Shown here: positions 53,552 through 63,430 of the stretch, piece after piece
Layout: the number at the start of each line of letters is the position of its first letter
How positions within the stretch are numbered: the stretch's first letter is position 1
Source: Paenirhodobacter ferrireducens
GTDB taxonomy: Bacteria > Pseudomonadota > Alphaproteobacteria > Rhodobacterales > Rhodobacteraceae
Direction: 5' to 3'
NCBI RefSeq assembly: GCF_004022265.1
Contig: NZ_SAVB01000005.1
Coordinates: 124,001 to 188,000, forward strand
Length of the DNA stretch: 64,000 bases
Notes under the pieces: model-generated
What the model was told of the DNA's origin: nothing
Seen by the model: only the letters and a program-made list of their open reading frames with translations
The model's database searches: none
Program-made: the position numbers and the translations under genes

Positions 53552-53645
53552 ATTCCGATTGCCGCCGCCGATCACCAGCCCGTGCGGGTCGCAAAATCCG
53601 CTTGTGCCCGTCCGGGCATCGGCCTATATCGCCCCCCACGGATGT

Positions 53646-53720
53646 GGCGCCTTCGTCTAGGGGTCAGGACGTGTGGTTCTCAGCCATAAAACACGGGTTC
53701 GAATCCCGTAGGCGCTGCCA
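53646..53720 (+). tRNA. tRNA-Glu (CUC)
   Basis: 75 bases with encoded CCA. Acceptor GGCGCCT / AGGCGCT (terminal G-U), D-arm TCGTCTAGGGGTCAGGAC, anticodon loop TTCTCAG giving CTC, T-arm CGGGTTCGAATCCCG, discriminator G as usual for tRNA-Glu. Confidence 0.95.
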
Positions 53721-53743
53721 ATCTTCCGCGACATGAACGATCA

Positions 53744-53786
53744 CCGCCGACCGCCCTTCGGGGTGGCGGCGGCGTTCTGCTTTTCC
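53744..53786 (+). terminator. Terminator after tRNA-Glu
   Basis: CCGCCG-A-CCGCCC with loop TTCG and GGGTGG-CGGCGG, a 12-bp stem with one bulge, then CGTTCTGCTTTTCCC. Located 24 bases after the tRNA. Confidence 0.8.
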
Positions 53787-53884
53787 CTGTCATCACGGCT
53801 GCGTGCAGAGCCCGCGCGCAGGAACACAGAGCTTGCCCGAAGTCGTTTCGCCGCCTAAACGGGCAACAAACGAAGGGAGAGCCC

Positions 53885-55672
53885 ATGGCACGCAGACCGC
53901 AAGCCCCGATCGAGGACCGGCCCACCACGAAACGCATCGGCGCGCTGAGGGGGCTTGCTCCCTTCGTGCGGCCCTATCGCGGCACCGCTGCCGCGGCGCT
54001 TGCGGCGCTTGTCCTCACCGCCTCGATCAGCCTGATCCTGCCGATCGCGGTGCGCCGCGTCGTCGACGGCTTCCAGCAGGGGGCCGAGCTGCTCGACCAG
54101 TATTTCGGGGCGGCCCTCGTCATCGCGGCATTGCTCGCGATCGGCACCGGGCTGCGCTATGCCCTTGTCACCCGCTTCGGCGAGCGCGTCGTGGCCGATA
54201 TCCGCAAGGCGGTGTTCGGCCGGGTGATCGGCATGTCGCCCTCGTTCTTCGAACGGATTCTGACCGGCGAGATCATCTCGCGCATCACCACCGACACCAC
54301 GCTGATCCTCTCGGTCATCGGCTCCTCGGTCTCGGTCGCGCTGCGCAACGTGCTGATCCTGATCGGCGGCCTGCTGATGCTGCTCGTCACCTCGGCCAAG
54401 CTGACCGGGCTGGTGCTGCTGGTGGTGCCGCTCGTCGTGGTGCCGATCGTGGTGATGGGGCGGCGGTTGCGCGTTCTCGGCCGCGAGAACCAGGACTGGA
54501 TCGCCGCCTCCTCGGCCTCGGCCTCGGAGGCGCTGCTGTCGGCGCAGACGGTGCAGGCCTTCACCCACGAGGCGCTGACCCGGCGCGCCTTCTCGGACGT
54601 GACCGAGAAAAGCTATGACTCGGCGCGGCGGCGGATCAGCACCCGCGCGCTGATGACGGTGATCGTGATCTTCCTCGTCTTCGCGGGCGTCGTCGGCGTG
54701 CTGTGGGTCGGTGCGCGCGACGTGCGCGGCGGCGCGATGTCGGTGGGCGAGCTGGTGCAGTTCGTGATCTATGCGGTGATGGTCGCGGGCTCGGTCGGGG
54801 CGCTCTCCGAGATCTGGGGCGAGCTGCAGCGTGCCGCGGGCGCGACCGAGCGCCTGGTCGAGCTGCTCTCGGCCCATGACAGCGTCACCGACCCCGAGCA
54901 TCCGGTGCCGCTGCCGATGCCGGCGAAGGGGGCGATCCGCTTCGAGGATGTCAGCTTCCACTACCCCTCGCGGCCCGAGACCTCGGCGCTCGATCATGTC
55001 GAGCTGGCGATCAATCCGGGCGAGACGGTGGCCCTCGTCGGCCCCTCGGGGGCGGGCAAGACCACCGTCGTGCAGCTGATCCAGCGGTTCTGGGACCCGG
55101 AGACGGGCCGCGTCACCATCGACGGCTATGACCTGCGCAGCCTGGCGCGCGCCGACTTCCGCCGTGCCATCGCGCTCGTGCCGCAGGACCCGGTGATCTT
55201 CGCGGCCTCGGCGCGCGAGAACATCCGCTTCGGCCGGCCCGAGGCGACGGATGCCGAGGTCGAGGAGGCCGCGCGGGCGGCCCATGCCTGGGACTTCCTG
55301 ACCGCGCTGCCGCAGGGCTTCGACACCTATGTGGGCGAGCGCGGCGTGATGCTGTCGGGCGGGCAGAAGCAGCGCATCGCCATCGCCCGCGCGATCCTGC
55401 GCGACGCGCCGATCCTGCTGCTCGACGAGGCGACCTCGGCCCTTGATGCGGCTTCCGAGCGCGAGGTGCAGGCGGCGGTCGACCGGCTCTCGGTCGGGCG
55501 CACCACGGTGATCGTGGCGCACCGTCTGGCCACGGTGAAGAAGGCGCACCGGATCGTCGTCTTCGACGAGGGCCGGATCGTCGCCCAGGGCACGCACGAG
55601 GAACTGGTGGCCCAGGGCGGGCTTTATGCCGAGCTTGCGAAACTGCAGTTCACCGACGGCACCGCCCTCTGA
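53885..55672 (+). CDS. ABC exporter, fused membrane-ATPase (MsbA/type IV) half transporter
   Basis: 595 residues. Six membrane helices in the first ~310 residues (with long cytoplasmic loops such as RFGERVVADIRKAVFGRVI), then an ATPase domain with Walker A GPSGAGKTT, signature LSGGQKQR and Walker B ILLLDEATSALD. It would act as a dimer. Substrate could be lipid, drug or peptide; no partner genes identify it. Starts at ATG after AGGGAGAG. Confidence 0.93.
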   Translation: MARRPQAPIEDRPTTKRIGALRGLAPFVRPYRGTAAAALAALVLTASISLILPIAVRRVVDGFQQGAELLDQYFGAALVIAALLAIGTGLRYALVTRFGERVVADIRKAVFGRVIGMSPSFFERILTGEIISRITTDTTLILSVIGSSVSVALRNVLILIGGLLMLLVTSAKLTGLVLLVVPLVVVPIVVMGRRLRVLGRENQDWIAASSASASEALLSAQTVQAFTHEALTRRAFSDVTEKSYDSARRRISTRALMTVIVIFLVFAGVVGVLWVGARDVRGGAMSVGELVQFVIYAVMVAGSVGALSEIWGELQRAAGATERLVELLSAHDSVTDPEHPVPLPMPAKGAIRFEDVSFHYPSRPETSALDHVELAINPGETVALVGPSGAGKTTVVQLIQRFWDPETGRVTIDGYDLRSLARADFRRAIALVPQDPVIFAASARENIRFGRPEATDAEVEEAARAAHAWDFLTALPQGFDTYVGERGVMLSGGQKQRIAIARAILRDAPILLLDEATSALDAASEREVQAAVDRLSVGRTTVIVAHRLATVKKAHRIVVFDEGRIVAQGTHEELVAQGGLYAELAKLQFTDGTAL

Positions 55673-55679
55673 GGGCGGT
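55661..55679 (+). terminator. Hairpin overlapping stop codon of ABC exporter
   Basis: ACCGCCC / GGGCGGT with loop TCTGA that includes the TGA stop. Followed by TATCCGCC rather than a T-run, so termination is uncertain. Confidence 0.35.
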
Positions 55680-55798
55680 TATCCGCCGGGCTGCGGCCGC
55701 ACCCCGGTTTTTCCCCCTGTCGCCCTTGTGCGTTCCGGGGCAGGCTGGTCCCCGTGCCCGGCCTGTGCCGGGGGCGCGGACTGGCAGAGGAGAGAGAC

Positions 55799-56242
55799 AT
55801 GGGCCTGTGGAATTTCGTGAAGGACGCCGGAAAATCACTGTTTGGCGGCAAGGCGGAGGCCGCCGAGGCGCCGAAGGCCGAGGTGCTGAAAGCCGAGCTG
55901 AAGGACCTCGGCCTCGACACCAGCGGCGTTGACCTGAAGGTCGAGGGCGACAAGGTCACCGTTTCGGGCAAGGCGGTCGATGCGGCGACGAAGGAAAAGA
56001 TCATTCTGGCGGTCGGCAATGTCGGCGGCGTCGCGCAGGTCGAGACCGATCACGACGAAGACACGCAGGAGGCGGTCTTCCACACCGTGGAAAAGGGCGA
56101 CACGCTGTCCGCGATCGCGAAGAAATATCTCGGCAACGCCAGCCGCTATCCCGAGATTTTCGAGGCGAACAAGCCGATGCTAAGCCATCCCGACAAGATC
56201 TATCCGGGCCAGATGTTGCGCATCCCCGGCGCCAAGGCCTGA
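55799..56242 (+). CDS. BON-LysM domain protein
   Basis: 147 residues. N-terminal BON domain (about 25-90: DLKVEGDKVTVSGKAVDAATKEKIILAVGNV in part) and C-terminal LysM (about 97-145: HTVEKGDTLSAIAKKYLGNASRYPEIFEANK in part, ending in PGQMLRIP). This is the layout of E. coli Kbp/YgaU, a potassium-binding cytoplasmic protein, and no signal peptide is seen. SD GAGGAGAG precedes the ATG. Confidence 0.9.
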   Translation: MGLWNFVKDAGKSLFGGKAEAAEAPKAEVLKAELKDLGLDTSGVDLKVEGDKVTVSGKAVDAATKEKIILAVGNVGGVAQVETDHDEDTQEAVFHTVEKGDTLSAIAKKYLGNASRYPEIFEANKPMLSHPDKIYPGQMLRIPGAKA

Positions 56243-56294
56243 GCCGGGCGCGGGGCCTCCGTCCGCGCCGCAGGCGGGCGGAGCCCTTCCCTCG

Positions 56295-56313
56295 CGTCAT
56301 GGCTGCCATGACG
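56295..56313. repeat. Perfect palindrome upstream of acyl-CoA synthetase gene
   Basis: CGTCATGGC-T-GCCATGACG, nine-base arms with one central base, about 94 bases before the acyl-CoA synthetase start. It is followed by TGACGTTTTGG, so it may be an operator for an acyl-CoA responsive regulator or a modest terminator for the BON-LysM gene. Confidence 0.55.
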
Positions 56314-56406
56314 TGACGTTTTGGTAAGCCTTGCCCTTGCCGCCTATCGGCGCTTTGACGCATTCTGCGGGCGAGGCCCGAGGAGGAACGGGCAGGGGAG
56401 GTTGAA

Positions 56407-58299
56407 ATGTCGGAAATCTATGCCACGGTTGCGGATCGTGATCGTATCGAGCGCGAGATGCCCTGGGCAGAACGCGACACTGCGAAGACGCTCTATGAAT
56501 TCCTGACGCGGACGAAAGAGCGCCACGGCGCGCGTCCGGCGCTGTCGTTCCAGCTGTTCTCGGATCCGCAGACACCGGCACAGACGCTGAGCTGGGCGGC
56601 GCTCCATGCCCGGGTGACGCAGGCCGCGAACCTGCTGCGCAGCCTTGGCGTCGGCGAGGGCGACACGGTGGCCTACATGCTGCCGAACTGCCTCGAGACC
56701 GCGATCACGCTGCTGGCCGGGGCGACGGCGGGCATCGTCAACCCGATCAATCCACTCCTCGAAGCCGAGCAGATCTCGGCGATCCTGCGCGAGACCAAGG
56801 CCAAGGTGCTGGTCACGCTCAAGGCCTTCCCGAAGACCGACGTGGCGCAGAAGGCGGCCGAGGCGGTGAAGTTCGCGCCGAACGTGCAGACGGTGCTCGA
56901 GATCGACCTGAACCGCTATCTCGCGCCGCCGAAAAGCTGGATCGTCCCCTTCCTGCGTCCGAAGGTCGAGACCCGCCACCACGCCGACGTCTTCGATTTC
57001 AACCGCGAATGCGCGAAGATGCCGGGTGACCGGCTGACCTTCGCCGACAGCACCGGCGACCGGGTCGCGGCCTATTTCCACACCGGCGGCACCACCGGCA
57101 TGCCGAAGGTGGCGCAGCATAAGTATTCGGGGATGATCTACAACGGCTGGCTCGGCGGCACGCTGCTCTTCGACGAGACCGACGTGATGATCTGCCCCTT
57201 GCCGCTGTTTCATGTCTTCGCCGCCTATCCGATCATGATGTCGGCGATCGCGGCCGGGTCGCATGTGGTGATGCCGACGCCCGCGGGCTATCGCGGCGAG
57301 GGTGTCTTCGACAATTTCTGGAAGCTGGTCGAGCGCTGGCAGGTCACTTTCCTGATCACCGTGCCGACGGCGATTTCGGCGCTGATGCAGCGGCCGGTGA
57401 ATGCCGATATCTCCTCGCTGCGCACCGCGATCTCGGGCTCGGCGGCGCTGCCGGTCGAGCTTTACAACCGCTTCCGCGAGGCGACCGGGGTCGAGGTCTG
57501 CGAGGGCTACGGGCTGACCGAGGCGACCTGCCTCGTCGCGGTGAACCCGCCTGACGGCAAGAAGAAGGTGGGCTCGGTCGGCCTGCCGCTGCCCTACACC
57601 CATGTGCGGATCCTGCGCCGGGTGAACCACGAATACATCGAATGCGGCATCGATGAGGTCGGCGAGATCTGCGTCGCCAACCCGGGCGTGTTCGAGGGCT
57701 CGACCTATACCGAGCCGGACAAGAACCACGATCTGTTCGCCGAGGACCGCTTCCTGCGCACCGGCGACCTCGGGCGCCTGGATGGGGACGGCTATCTGTG
57801 GATCACCGGCCGCGCGAAGGACCTGATCATCCGCGGCGGGCACAACATCGACCCGGCCGAGATCGAGGAGGCGCTGCTCAGCCATCCGGCGGTGGCCTTC
57901 GCCGGCGCCATCGGCCAGCCTGACAGCTTCGCGGGCGAGCTTCCCTGCGCCTATGTCGAGCTGGTGGCGGGCGCCGAGGTGACCGAGGCCGAGATCATGG
58001 CCCATGCGAAGAAGCACATCCACGAGCGCGCCGCGATCCCGAAGCATATCGAGATCATGGCGGAACTGCCGAAGACCGCGGTCGGCAAGATCTTCAAGCC
58101 CGACCTGCGCAAGCGTGCGATCCAGCGGGTGCTGGACGGGGCGCTGAAGGAGGCGGCGATCGCCGCCCATGTCGTCTCGGTGATCGAGGACAAGAAACGT
58201 GGTCTGGTCGCCCAGATCGCCACCACCGGCGCGGTCGAAGACGAGGCGATCAAGCACCGGCTCGGCGAGTTCACCGTGCCCTGGGAATGGGCGAAGTAA
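56407..58299 (+). CDS. Acyl-CoA synthetase (AMP-binding)
   Basis: 630 residues of the ANL adenylating family. The P-loop-like AYFHTGGTTGMPKVAQH, GYGLTEATC, the hinge region RTGDLGRLDGDGYLWITGRAKDLIIRGG, and the C-terminal lysine in LPKTAVGKIFKPDLR are present. Activates a carboxylic acid to its CoA thioester; acyl chain preference unknown. A terminal ~60-residue extension follows the usual end. SD GGGGAGG lies upstream. Possibly linked with fatty acid or aromatic acid uptake. Confidence 0.92.
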   Translation: MSEIYATVADRDRIEREMPWAERDTAKTLYEFLTRTKERHGARPALSFQLFSDPQTPAQTLSWAALHARVTQAANLLRSLGVGEGDTVAYMLPNCLETAITLLAGATAGIVNPINPLLEAEQISAILRETKAKVLVTLKAFPKTDVAQKAAEAVKFAPNVQTVLEIDLNRYLAPPKSWIVPFLRPKVETRHHADVFDFNRECAKMPGDRLTFADSTGDRVAAYFHTGGTTGMPKVAQHKYSGMIYNGWLGGTLLFDETDVMICPLPLFHVFAAYPIMMSAIAAGSHVVMPTPAGYRGEGVFDNFWKLVERWQVTFLITVPTAISALMQRPVNADISSLRTAISGSAALPVELYNRFREATGVEVCEGYGLTEATCLVAVNPPDGKKKVGSVGLPLPYTHVRILRRVNHEYIECGIDEVGEICVANPGVFEGSTYTEPDKNHDLFAEDRFLRTGDLGRLDGDGYLWITGRAKDLIIRGGHNIDPAEIEEALLSHPAVAFAGAIGQPDSFAGELPCAYVELVAGAEVTEAEIMAHAKKHIHERAAIPKHIEIMAELPKTAVGKIFKPDLRKRAIQRVLDGALKEAAIAAHVVSVIEDKKRGLVAQIATTGAVEDEAIKHRLGEFTVPWEWAK

Positions 58300-58314
58300 G
58301 CGCCGGATGACTGC

Positions 58315-58344
58315 GGGCGGGCCAAGGGGGCCGCCCTTTTCCTG
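58315..58344 (+). terminator. Terminator of acyl-CoA synthetase gene
   Basis: GGGCGG / CCGCCC stem (with further pairing of GCC and GG inside) followed by TTTTCCTG, 15 bases after the stop. It lies between this gene and the convergent M23 peptidase gene. Confidence 0.75.
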
Positions 58345-58351
58345 TGCGCCC

Positions 58352-59335
58352 TCAGCCGCCGAGATCGGCCAGGGTGCTGCGCTGTGCGATCACCTTGCCC
58401 GCACGCAGGAGGCTCGCCTCGGCGCGGTAGGTGCCGGCCGGGAAGCCGGCCGCGGGAGCCTTGCGCCCGGCATAGCCGAGAAACAGCGCCTGCCCCTTCT
58501 TGAGCGGCCTCTCCTGCTCGAAGCGGAACCCCGCGGGGCCGTCGATGACAAAGCGCAGCACGTCGCCGGTCACGCTTTCCCAGCCATAGGCCCACAGCAG
58601 CAGCGCCCCGGCATCGGCCGGCAACCGCGTCGCGGGCGGTAGCCCGGCCCGGACCGCACCGTAATCGGGAGGGGCGATGGCGAGCCCCGTCTCGAGCAGG
58701 CCGCCGGGGCGGTAGGGCAGGGCGCTGCCCCACAGGCCGGTCTGCGCCACGGGGGTGCAACTCGCGTCGTGGGCGGGCCGGAACGGGTCGACCGGCGTGC
58801 CGTTCTCGCGCAGCGTCAGGTGCAGGTGCGGGAACTCGGCCAGACCCGACATGCCCACGAGGCCGAGCGGCGTGCCCGCCGCAACCGTCTCGCCCGGCTG
58901 CACCCGGATCGAGCCGCGCTTCAGGTGGCAATATTGCGTCTGCCAGCCTGCGCCATGCTCGATCAGCACGCCGTTGCCGCATTCCTTGCCCTTCACGCTC
59001 GCGCCGGCAAGCAGCGCGCCGTCGGCCTCGCCGTCGCGCACCGCGCGCACCCGTCCGGGTGCGGCCGCCAGCACCGCGACGCCCGCCGCCATCGCGGCGC
59101 GGGTGGGCAGGGCGAAATCGGTGCCGTCATGGCCCTCGTAGGTGACGGCGCCACAGCTGTAGTCCCGCACCCCCGGGCCCGGGTCGCGGTCGGGGTAATG
59201 CTGGATGTAGCAGGTCTCGCCCAGCCTGCAGTCGATCGGCAGGGCCAGCGTGATGTCCCCGGCCCGTGTGGCCGGGGCAAGAAAAATCCCGGCCCCGAGG
59301 ATCAGGGCCGGGATCGGATGGGGCAGGCGCTGCAT
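58352..59335 (-). CDS. M23 family metallopeptidase
   Basis: 327 residues. Signal peptide (MQRLPHPIPALILGAGIFLAPATRAG) and an M23/LytM fold with HDGTDFAL (HxxxD) and HLHLTL zinc-binding motifs, so it should be a periplasmic peptidoglycan endopeptidase. The C-terminal ~130 residues form an extra domain of unknown type. The ATG is only three bases after the clpA stop on the same strand, so it is cotranscribed with clpA. Confidence 0.9.
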   Translation of the reverse strand: MQRLPHPIPALILGAGIFLAPATRAGDITLALPIDCRLGETCYIQHYPDRDPGPGVRDYSCGAVTYEGHDGTDFALPTRAAMAAGVAVLAAAPGRVRAVRDGEADGALLAGASVKGKECGNGVLIEHGAGWQTQYCHLKRGSIRVQPGETVAAGTPLGLVGMSGLAEFPHLHLTLRENGTPVDPFRPAHDASCTPVAQTGLWGSALPYRPGGLLETGLAIAPPDYGAVRAGLPPATRLPADAGALLLWAYGWESVTGDVLRFVIDGPAGFRFEQERPLKKGQALFLGYAGRKAPAAGFPAGTYRAEASLLRAGKVIAQRSTLADLGG

Positions 59336-59338
59336 CGC

Positions 59339-61660
59339 TCAGCCGGCGGGCAGCAGGCGCGGTTTCGCCTCGCCGGTCAGGCGCGGCTTGCCGGGTTCCT
59401 CGACGTCGAGGACGATGGCGTCGTCCCTGACCCCGATGAAGACCATGCCGCCCTTGGTCAGCTTGCCGAAGAGCAGTTCCTCGGCGAGCGGCTTCTTGAT
59501 GTATTCCTGGATCACGCGGCCAAGCGGGCGCGCCCCCATCTTGTCGTCATAGCCGCGCTCGGCGAGCCAGTTCGCCGCCTCGGGGCTCAGCTCGATATGC
59601 ACGTTGCGGTCGATCAGCTGCGCCTCGAGTTGCAGCACGAACTTGTCGACCACCTGCAGGATCACGTCACGCGACAGCGGCGCGAAGCTGACCACGGCAT
59701 CGAGACGGTTGCGGAACTCGGGCGTGAAGGTGCGCTCGATCGCCGCCGTGTCCTCGCCCTCGCGCCGGTCACGGCCGAAGCCGATCGCCGCCTTGGCCTG
59801 TTCCGAGGCGCCCGCGTTCGAGGTCATGATCAGGATCACGTTGCGGAAGTCCACCGTCCGGCCGTTGTGGTCGGTCAGCTTGCCGTGGTCCATCACCTGC
59901 AGCAGGATGTTGTAGACATCCGGGTGTGCCTTCTCGATCTCGTCGAGCAGCAGCACGCAATGCGGGTGCTGGTCGACGCCATCGGTCAGCATGCCGCCCT
60001 GATCGAAGCCGACATAGCCCGGAGGGGCGCCGATCAGCCGGCTGACGGCGTGCTTCTCCATGTATTCCGACATGTCGAAGCGCAGCAGCTCCACACCAAG
60101 CGTGTCGGCCAGCTGCTTCGCCACCTCGGTCTTGCCGACGCCGGTCGGACCCGCGAAGAGATAGTTGCCGATCGGCTTTTCCGGCTCGCGCAGGCCCGCG
60201 CGGCTGAGCTTGATCGCCGAGGCGAGCACCTCGATCGCCTTGTCCTGGCCGAAGACGACGCGCTTGAGCGTCTTCTCCAGATCGCGCAGCACCTCGGCAT
60301 CGCCCTTCGAGACGGTCTTCGGCGGGATCCGGGCGATCTTCGCCACCACCGCCTCGATCTCCTTCGGGCCCAGCGTCTTGCGCCGCTTGCTCTCGCTCAG
60401 CAGATGCTGGGCGGCGCCGGCCTCGTCGATCACGTCGATCGCCTTGTCGGGCAGCTTGCGGTCATGGATGTAGCGCGCCGACAGCTCCACCGCCGCCTTG
60501 ATCGCGTCGTTGGTATAGCGGATGTCGTGGTGCTTCTCGAAATAGGGCTTCAGACCCATCAGGATCTTCACCGAATCCTGCACCGAGGGCTCGTTCACGT
60601 CGATCTTCTGGAACCGGCGGCTGAGCGCGCGGTCCTTCTCGAAGTGCTGGCGGAACTCCTTGTAGGTGGTCGAGCCCATGCAGCGCAGCTTGCCGCCGGC
60701 CAGCGCCGGTTTCAGCAGGTTCGAGGCATCCATCGCCCCGCCCGAGGTCGCGCCGGCGCCGATCACCGTGTGGATCTCGTCGATGAAGAGGATCGCGTCG
60801 GGATGGTCCTCGAGCTCCTTCACCACCGCCTTCAGCCGTTCCTCGAAATCGCCGCGATAGCGGGTGCCGGCCAGAAGTGCGCCCATGTCGAGCGAGAAGA
60901 TCGTCGCGCCGGACAGGATCTCGGGCGTCTCGCCGCGGGTGATCTTGAGCGCGAGCCCCTCGGCGATGGCGGTCTTGCCGACGCCCGGGTCGCCCACCAG
61001 CAGCGGGTTGTTCTTGCGCCGGCGGCACAGCACCTGGATCGCGCGCTCGACCTCTTCCTCGCGGCCGATCAGCGGGTCGATGTCGCCCTTTTGCGACTTC
61101 TGGTTCAGGTTGACGCAGTATTTCGCCAGCGCCGATTCCTTCGCCTCGCCGGGCTGGGCGGCCTCGGATTTCTGCTCGTCCTCGGCGCCGACGACCGGGC
61201 GGGCCTCGCCGAAGGCGGGGTCCTTGGCGACGCCATGGGCGATGAAGTTGACCGCGTCGTAGCGGGTCATGTCCTGCTCCTGCAGGAAGAAGGCGGCGTT
61301 GCTCTCGCGTTCGGCAAAGATCGCGACGAGCACATTCGCCCCCGTCACCTCGGTCCGGCCCGAGCTTTGCACATGGATCGCGGCGCGCTGGATCACGCGC
61401 TGGAAGGCAGCCGTGGGCACGGCCTCCGACCCCTCGACCTCGGTGATCAGGGTCGAGAGGTCGTCGTCGATGAATTCGTTCAGCGTCTGGCGCAGCTCGT
61501 CGAGATCGACGCCGCAGGCGCGCATGACGCGGTTCGCGTCGGGCTCGTCGATCAGGGCGAGCAGGAGGTGCTCGAGCGTGGCGAGCTCGTGCTTGTGCGA
61601 GTTTGCCAGCGCAAGCGCCCCGTGGATGGCTTGTTCGAGCGTGGTCGAGAACGACGGCAT
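59339..61660 (-). CDS. clpA: ATP-dependent Clp protease ATP-binding subunit ClpA
   Basis: 773 residues. N-domain (to ~145), two AAA+ modules with Walker A GDPGVGKT and GPTGVGKT, and the IGF loop ([11 protein letters not shown]) that docks onto ClpP. The linker lacks the long ClpB middle domain, so ClpA rather than ClpB. It unfolds proteins, including N-degron substrates, for ClpP. clpS, often next to clpA, is not in the 300 bases upstream. SD GGAAAGGAG precedes the ATG. A possible promoter lies upstream (CTTGAA 61746-61741; CTTTAAT 61720-61714). Confidence 0.97.
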   Translation of the reverse strand: MPSFSTTLEQAIHGALALANSHKHELATLEHLLLALIDEPDANRVMRACGVDLDELRQTLNEFIDDDLSTLITEVEGSEAVPTAAFQRVIQRAAIHVQSSGRTEVTGANVLVAIFAERESNAAFFLQEQDMTRYDAVNFIAHGVAKDPAFGEARPVVGAEDEQKSEAAQPGEAKESALAKYCVNLNQKSQKGDIDPLIGREEEVERAIQVLCRRRKNNPLLVGDPGVGKTAIAEGLALKITRGETPEILSGATIFSLDMGALLAGTRYRGDFEERLKAVVKELEDHPDAILFIDEIHTVIGAGATSGGAMDASNLLKPALAGGKLRCMGSTTYKEFRQHFEKDRALSRRFQKIDVNEPSVQDSVKILMGLKPYFEKHHDIRYTNDAIKAAVELSARYIHDRKLPDKAIDVIDEAGAAQHLLSESKRRKTLGPKEIEAVVAKIARIPPKTVSKGDAEVLRDLEKTLKRVVFGQDKAIEVLASAIKLSRAGLREPEKPIGNYLFAGPTGVGKTEVAKQLADTLGVELLRFDMSEYMEKHAVSRLIGAPPGYVGFDQGGMLTDGVDQHPHCVLLLDEIEKAHPDVYNILLQVMDHGKLTDHNGRTVDFRNVILIMTSNAGASEQAKAAIGFGRDRREGEDTAAIERTFTPEFRNRLDAVVSFAPLSRDVILQVVDKFVLQLEAQLIDRNVHIELSPEAANWLAERGYDDKMGARPLGRVIQEYIKKPLAEELLFGKLTKGGMVFIGVRDDAIVLDVEEPGKPRLTGEAKPRLLPAG

Positions 61661-61959
61661 ATGGTGCTCCTTTCCTGCGGTGCGGGGCCTGAGCCCTTTG
61701 CTGGCCTTATGGGATTAAAGTTCGGCGGAAATGGCCGCGCTTCAAGCCCTCTTTGCGTAAAAATCACTCACTGTTTCCGTTCTGCCCGAAAAGTGAACAG
61801 GGCCTTCGCCCGATCTCCTGTCCTCAGGGCAGGTGCTCCGCGCGCCGGGGGCCCGGCTACAGGGGCGGAAATCCCGCGTCAAAGCCAGTTCCGGGTTGAA
61901 ATAGGGTGGGGGAGGGTTCATTGGAAGGGCCTCTCGATACGGAAAGAACGGAAAGAACG
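61661..61959. other. Divergent intergenic region clpA / ClC
   Basis: About 300 bases, with an AT-richer middle (61710-61790). On the minus strand CTTGAA and CTTTAAT are 20 bases apart, a weak resemblance to a heat-shock (RpoH) or housekeeping promoter for clpA; spacing is longer than ideal. No gene is supported in it. Confidence 0.35.
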
Positions 61960-63414
61960 ATGGCCTCCTTCCGGATCTCGCGCCTCGCGATGTGGCGTCG
62001 CTCGCGGGCGATGAACGCGCCCCGGCTGTGGAAGTCGCGGTTCGTGTTCTGGCTCGGCGCGCTGGCGATCGGCGCGATCAGCGCAGGTTTCGCGATCGCG
62101 GCCGATTTCGCGCAGAAGACCTTCGCCGCCTTTGCCGCGACCGAGGATTTCCGCCTGGCGCCGCTGATCGTCACTCCGCTCGGCTTCGTCGCCTGCGCCT
62201 GGGTGGCGCGGAGCTGGATCCCGAACTCGCAGGGCTCGGGCATCCCGCAGGCGATGGCGGCGCGGGTGCTGCGTGACCTGCCCGACCGCGGCGCGATGCT
62301 GAGCCTGAAGATCGCTGTGGGCAAGGTGGCGCTGACCGTGGCCGGCCTGTTTTGCGGCGCCTCGATCGGGCGCGAGGGGCCGACGGTGCAGGTGGGCGCC
62401 TCGATCATGATGGCGGCGGGGCGTTTCGGCGGCATCCCGGCGGGGCGCGGGCTGATCCTTGCAGGCTCGGCCGCGGGCATCGCGGCGGCCTTCAACACCC
62501 CGGTTGCGGGCATCGTCTTCGCGATCGAGGAGATGAGCCGAGCCTACAAGGCGCGCACCAACGGCGTGGTGCTGATCACGGTCATCATTGCCGGTCTCTC
62601 GTCGCTCGGCATTCTCGGCAACTACACCTATTTCGGCCATTCCGATGCGTTGGCGAATGGCTGGCGCGACTGGGTAATGGTGCTGGTCTGCGGCCTCGTC
62701 GGCGGTCTGGCGGGGGCGCTGTTCAGCCGCGGCACGATCCTCATCACCCGCCGGCTGCGGCGGTGGCGCTCGGCCTCGGCCGGGCGCAAGACGGTGATCG
62801 TGGCGCTGGTTGCGGGCATCGTCACCGCCGTCGCGGGCGTCGCCTGCGACGGGCTGACCTGGGGCACGGGCTATGATGTCGCCCGCGCCGCGATCGAGGG
62901 GCAGGCGCCGCCGCCCACCTATTTCCTGGCGAAGCTCGTCGCGACGCTGGCCGCCACCGTCTCGGGGATTCCGGGCGGGCTGTTCGCGCCCTCGCTTTCG
63001 GTCGGGGCCGGGCTTGGGGCCACCGTGGCGCTGATCCTGTCGACCGAGGTGGGCCTTGCCGCGATCCTCGGCATGGCGGGCTATTTCGCCGGCGTGACGC
63101 AGGCGCCGATGACCGCCTTCGTCATCATCATCGAGATGACCGGCAACCACGAGATCATCGTGCCGGTGATGGCGGCAGCGATGCTCGGCTATGGCACCTC
63201 GCGCTTCATCTCGCCCGAGCCGCTCTATGCCACGCTGTCGCGCCTCTTTGTCGCCGATGCGCTGCGCCAGGCCCGCGCGGCCGGGGCGGCGGGGCGTGCG
63301 GCGGCGGCGCAGGAGGTGGCGGCGGTGGCCGAGGCCGAGGCGCTGTTCGAGGACAGCCCTGCGGACGACCGGCCCGCCGGCGCCGCCGGCAAGGACGGCG
63401 ACGGGCCGCGCTGA
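61960..63414 (+). CDS. ClC-type H+/Cl- antiporter
   Basis: 484 residues, about twelve or more membrane helices. The chloride-binding motifs GSGIP (92-96), GREGP (137-141) and GGLFAPSLSVGAGLG are present. Glu139 is the external gating glutamate and the FAIEEM stretch supplies the internal proton glutamate, so it should be an antiporter, not a channel. Start at MASFRISR has GGAAAG upstream; an 18-codon extension to 61906 is possible. The C-terminal ~60 residues are Ala-rich and soluble, without CBS domains. Confidence 0.92.
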   Translation: MASFRISRLAMWRRSRAMNAPRLWKSRFVFWLGALAIGAISAGFAIAADFAQKTFAAFAATEDFRLAPLIVTPLGFVACAWVARSWIPNSQGSGIPQAMAARVLRDLPDRGAMLSLKIAVGKVALTVAGLFCGASIGREGPTVQVGASIMMAAGRFGGIPAGRGLILAGSAAGIAAAFNTPVAGIVFAIEEMSRAYKARTNGVVLITVIIAGLSSLGILGNYTYFGHSDALANGWRDWVMVLVCGLVGGLAGALFSRGTILITRRLRRWRSASAGRKTVIVALVAGIVTAVAGVACDGLTWGTGYDVARAAIEGQAPPPTYFLAKLVATLAATVSGIPGGLFAPSLSVGAGLGATVALILSTEVGLAAILGMAGYFAGVTQAPMTAFVIIIEMTGNHEIIVPVMAAAMLGYGTSRFISPEPLYATLSRLFVADALRQARAAGAAGRAAAAQEVAAVAEAEALFEDSPADDRPAGAAGKDGDGPR

Positions 63415-63430
63415 GCGGCCCGCGGATCGC

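Noticed and set aside
53467-53720. Two tRNA genes as an integration site for a mobile element
   Set aside because: No integrase, no direct repeat of a tRNA end and no composition change was seen on either side.
61661-61959. clpS gene upstream of clpA
   Set aside because: No frame of suitable length with a ClpS-like sequence is present in the 300 bases, and the next gene is a ClC antiporter on the other strand.
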